DNA of 64,000 bases, taken from NCBI RefSeq assembly GCF_014699035.1, contig NZ_JACXAA010000011.1, positions 124,001 through 188,000 of the forward strand, read 5' to 3'. Under the pieces are notes generated by a model. That model worked only from the letters and a program-made list of their open reading frames with translations. It was not told the origin of the DNA and searched no databases. The translations under genes were made by a program, and so were the position numbers. This DNA is from Spirosoma validum (lineage in GTDB: Bacteria > Bacteroidota > Bacteroidia > Cytophagales > Spirosomataceae). Shown piece after piece: positions 61,270 to 64,000 of this stretch. Positions within the stretch are counted from its first letter, which is position 1. Every line of letters begins with the position of its first letter.

Positions 61270-62469
61270 AGCTTCCTGCCCTACGCGCCGGTTAAGCGTT
61301 TTCTTTATAACCTGCTCAAACTCCTGCGCCCGGTGCGCCCATGAATTGGCTTCTGCCATATCGATTCGGCGTTTTGTCAGATCTGGATCATTTTCGTTCA
61401 AAGCAGCTTGCAAACCTTCAGCAAACTGCTCAGGCGTATTGGCTAACCGAACAACACCCGTGAAATCGTCCAGCATTGAAAACTCAGTCGAAACAACCGG
61501 CATACCAGCCGCCAGATATTCGTTGATTTTCAGCGGATAAATCGTGTACGTATGCTCGTTCCGCACGAACGGAATCATCCCTACGTGCATGCGCGCCAGA
61601 TAGTCGGGCAATTCGTGAGGTTCTTTCGGACTAATGAATTCAACGTTTAGGTACTGCCCAAGTCGCGGTACAAGACTTGGGTGATTCACTGGGCCCAAAA
61701 ACTGAAAACGAACCTCGGGCATCCGTTGAACGCAATGCTCAATCAAATCCAGGTCGAGTCGATTATCGGCGGTACCGAGATAGCCTACGGTTTTATGGGT
61801 TACATCCCGGCTTTTGCGGAGTTCGTACGTCTGTCGGAACAGGTCGAAATTAGCGCCGTTCTTCACCGTATAGCTGTTGGGCTGCAATCTACTTTTAGCG
61901 ATACGTAACGTTTCGGACGTAGTGACCACCGCATCGACCCGCCGAAGGTACTCGGGTTCGTATCGGGTACCATGCCGGGCCATCCAGGGTTCGGCCGTAA
62001 TTTCATCAAAGCAGTAATAAATGTTTGCCCCTTCGCCGAGTTTTCCAATGAGTGCTAGGCCATACACGGGGTGGAAGGCATTGATTACAATAGGATTCTG
62101 AATACCTAACTGCTGCATAACGGGTAACAAGCCCTTGAGCAGACGCTGGATATTCACAGTCAAAAATGTATCATGCAAGCCTTCGGGCATTGAGTTAACC
62201 GGCATCATAACGGGAGGAGTCCAGATATGAATCTCCTCGCCATTAGCTAACCTAAGGGACTCCAAATCCCCCGACGTCCGCAGTATTTTCTGCATGGGCA
62301 CCTTCTTGCCACCCAAAAAATGCATAGCAGCATCTTTGGCCGTGTATTGATAATCAACGTAGAGTACGTTGTAGTGCAACGCTAATTCGGTAAGAAGCTG
62401 AACCGCTGGCCGCTGAAAATCGCCTTTCCAGGGCGTTTGGCCGATGCATAGGATACTTTCTGCTTTCAT
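61252..62469 (-). CDS. GT-B glycosyltransferase (TuaH-like), paralogue-like to the gene at 58379
   Basis: 405 residues. N-terminus: ILCIGQTPWKGDFQRPAVQLLTELALHYNVLYVDYQYT, then IYYCFDEITAEPWMARHGTRYEPEYLRRVDAVVTTSETL and TVGYLGTADNRLDLDLIEHCVQRMPEVRFQFLGPVNHPS, with KINEYLAAGMPVVSTEFSML near the end. The order of blocks and motifs matches the rightward GT at 58379-59584, so the two are probably homologous and act on related steps. It is followed downstream on the minus strand by nothing in this window and preceded, 11 bp upstream, by the beta-helix T9SS protein. Donor and acceptor unknown. Confidence 0.85.
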   Translation of the reverse strand: MKAESILCIGQTPWKGDFQRPAVQLLTELALHYNVLYVDYQYTAKDAAMHFLGGKKVPMQKILRTSGDLESLRLANGEEIHIWTPPVMMPVNSMPEGLHDTFLTVNIQRLLKGLLPVMQQLGIQNPIVINAFHPVYGLALIGKLGEGANIYYCFDEITAEPWMARHGTRYEPEYLRRVDAVVTTSETLRIAKSRLQPNSYTVKNGANFDLFRQTYELRKSRDVTHKTVGYLGTADNRLDLDLIEHCVQRMPEVRFQFLGPVNHPSLVPRLGQYLNVEFISPKEPHELPDYLARMHVGMIPFVRNEHTYTIYPLKINEYLAAGMPVVSTEFSMLDDFTGVVRLANTPEQFAEGLQAALNENDPDLTKRRIDMAEANSWAHRAQEFEQVIKKTLNRRVGQEALASLE

Positions 62470-62480
62470 AAAAGCCTGTA

Positions 62481-64000
62481 TTACTGCTTAACAAACTTAG
62501 TACTGATAAGCTGATCATCAGAGTCGGTAACGCGAACCAAATACATACCTCCAGTTAATGAACTCACTGACAACTCAACTATAGATGCTGGTTTTTCGGG
62601 TGTTACCTGCATCACGGCTTCGGAATTTAACGCATATACGTCAATTTTTTTAATTAATTGTTTACTTTTTAACTGAATTGTTAATTTATTGACACAGGGC
62701 GAAGGATACGCTGTCAATGCAACAGTAGGTTCCACGTAATCTTCATAGGCCATCCGGGCGTTTGCTGTCGAACCATATTCATAAGCGCCAATGTCATACT
62801 TATTATTAGCGGGTCGCCGATTATCGTCTAAATCGAACGTAACACCATATCCACCAACATCTCTGCCTGCATCGACCAGGGGCGATCCAGCACGGGGATG
62901 GTAATCGCCCGCACCAATATTTGCAAACGTATTGTTGTTGTAATCAGTTGACTTAAAGTTGTTCTGATCGGCGTATGGTACGCCCTCATTTGCATAAATG
63001 TAAAATCCAGAACCGGGGAACATGATTACGTTATTAACTACAGTTGTGTAGTTAATCTCGTTGAAGAGCGCAATTCCATCCAAACGTGTTCGGATAATGG
63101 TGTTATTCGCTATGATAACCGGTGTATTTGGAATAGAGCCCGTCCGATCGTCGCAAAATATCCCGTACTCATCGGAGTCGGTAATCAAATTATTAAAGAT
63201 TTTATTATTGCCTAAGTGCCCAATAACAACAATCCCATCCGCTTTCGAATTTCTGATTATATTATTATACAATCGGCCACCAGCACCACCACCAATCTGA
63301 ATACCATTACTTTGATACAGAGCAAACGGCGAAAGGCCCGTATCGATCACCGTATTATGATGCACTTCGGCGTCGGAAGAACACGCATACTGAATACCTT
63401 CTGCGCCAGTCCGCTCGGTTCTGTTTTGATAAACCTGTAAACCAACAATATCGTGGGGATATAAAGTCACGCTCTGTCCATCGCAAGTACGGGTTATGCC
63501 CTGGCTGTAGAACGTGTTGCCGATATACAGGCCCTCTCCTTTCACGTCATGAATGTAATTGTGATGGACCTTTACATTGTGCATGGTGAAATTCTGACGC
63601 CACGTAGCAGGATCGCAGGTAGGGTCCGTTTTAATCATGATGCCTGCAAAGTCAGCTCCGGCTATCTCTACCCGTTCTACTTCAACGTAATCACTTAGGC
63701 TGGCAATGGTAATCCCCGAAACGCCAGCGCCTGTTTGCTGCACTTTGATTCCATACGGATACTGCGGATCACCACTCCCTGTCAATTTGAAATATTTGCA
63801 GTTGTTCAACGCCAGACCCGTAGGATTGGACGTACCATCAAACGTTACCAAACCATCTATGTTAACAACCGTGACCGGATTGGCTGCCGTGCCTGTAATA
63901 TTAGCAATGGCGATCCGATTGTACGTACCGGCCTGGATGCATATTTTCTCGCCCGGATTAACCCCCAGCTGAGCGGCATTGTAATTACCATTTTGTGAGA
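62481..64000 (-). CDS. Parallel beta-helix surface protein with T9SS type A sorting domain (N-terminus beyond right edge)
   Basis: The frame stays open to the window edge, so the visible 506 codons lack the N-terminus; an apparent start at 63851 is a TTG inside a continuous reading frame that runs on upstream (GNYNAAQLGVNPGEKICIQAGTYN). Repeats of a right-handed parallel beta-helix with buried Asn ladders occur along it: HHNYIHDVKGEGLYIGNTFY, VYQNRTERTGAEGIQYACSSDAEVHHNTVIDTG, LYNNIIRNSKADGIVVIGHLGNNKIFNNLITDSDEYGIF and IANNTIIRTRLDGIALFNEINYTTVVNNVIMF. This fold is shared by polysaccharide lyases and hydrolases. The C-terminus (ALTAYPSPCVNKLTIQL, GGMYLVRVTDSDDQLISTKFVKQ) is a T9SS type A domain. 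A secreted polysaccharide-binding or degrading role is inferred; no catalytic residue is named. Confidence 0.88.
   Translation of the reverse strand, partial: SQNGNYNAAQLGVNPGEKICIQAGTYNRIAIANITGTAANPVTVVNIDGLVTFDGTSNPTGLALNNCKYFKLTGSGDPQYPYGIKVQQTGAGVSGITIASLSDYVEVERVEIAGADFAGIMIKTDPTCDPATWRQNFTMHNVKVHHNYIHDVKGEGLYIGNTFYSQGITRTCDGQSVTLYPHDIVGLQVYQNRTERTGAEGIQYACSSDAEVHHNTVIDTGLSPFALYQSNGIQIGGGAGGRLYNNIIRNSKADGIVVIGHLGNNKIFNNLITDSDEYGIFCDDRTGSIPNTPVIIANNTIIRTRLDGIALFNEINYTTVVNNVIMFPGSGFYIYANEGVPYADQNNFKSTDYNNNTFANIGAGDYHPRAGSPLVDAGRDVGGYGVTFDLDDNRRPANNKYDIGAYEYGSTANARMAYEDYVEPTVALTAYPSPCVNKLTIQLKSKQLIKKIDVYALNSEAVMQVTPEKPASIVELSVSSLTGGMYLVRVTDSDDQLISTKFVKQ

Noticed and set aside
63852-64000. 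Start of the beta-helix gene at 63851
   Set aside because: The codon is TTG in the middle of an uninterrupted frame that reads on to the window edge with beta-helix-type sequence, so the gene is truncated by the edge, not started there.
1-64000. tRNA, rRNA, riboswitch and integrated phage or plasmid genes
   Set aside because: Intergenic regions were read on both strands and no tRNA-like fold, rRNA segment, riboswitch consensus, integrase or phage structural gene was found.

Overview
The window looks like chromosomal DNA of a Bacteroidota bacterium of the order Cytophagales, most like Spirosoma and its relatives (the genus is inference). The evidence is two SusC-type receptors and one SusD lipoprotein, four proteins ending in type IX secretion (T9SS) sorting domains, a DUF1501/DUF1800 pair, PKD-repeat lipoproteins, and promoters with the Bacteroidota TAnnTTTG -7 box. 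No tRNA, rRNA, CRISPR array, IS element or transposase was found; one Rpn-type PD-(D/E)XK nuclease-like gene is the only mobile-element-related gene.

Layout. 1-3.4 kb: 5' part of a leftward susC-like gene, an Rrf2 regulator with four cysteines, and a stand-alone ACT-domain protein. 3.5-8.9 kb: susC-susD pair followed by a secreted cyanophycinase-like S51 peptidase. 9.0-15.4 kb: tightly packed five-gene operon of two paralogous DoxX-like membrane proteins with extra C-terminal domains, a c-type cytochrome, a SoxC-like sulfite dehydrogenase and a CrtI-like FAD enzyme. This is the best candidate for an undescribed system: a sulfite- or sulfur-oxidising electron-transfer module. 15.4-17.3 kb: leftward SDR, AhpD/CMD-like and DUF4395 genes. 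18.0-24.7 kb: TetR regulator and RND efflux operon (outer-membrane factor, DUF3995, adaptor, pump), with the same 20-bp operator on both sides of tetR.

24.9-34.9 kb: T9SS cargo, purM, Gfo/Idh oxidoreductase, DUF481 protein, LysM protein, purE, Rpn-like protein, DUF1501 and DUF1800. 35.0-43.6 kb: T9SS-exported subtilase, a CarboxypepD_reg-like protein, a second subtilase with a large insertion, and DUF3500. 43.7-48.5 kb: unknown membrane protein, T9SS type B (gliding-motility CTD) protein, PKD lipoprotein. 48.7-64 kb: an exopolysaccharide locus with methyltransferase, four glycosyltransferases, Wzy/O-antigen ligase-like polymerase, Wzx-like flippase, Wzz/Wzc-like co-polymerase with a degraded kinase domain, a half-length TolC-like protein in place of Wza, two acyltransferases, and a truncated beta-helix T9SS protein at the right edge.

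Between genes are three kinds of structured repeat. Two copies of a three-hairpin element (24.7 and 44.9 kb) have their outer stem sequences exchanged. Three long polypurine/polypyrimidine inverted repeats (27.5, 29.5 and 33.3 kb) lie at gene ends. One 18-bp direct repeat pair lies upstream of the second susC. The nonamer ACGTAGCGG also recurs unusually often.
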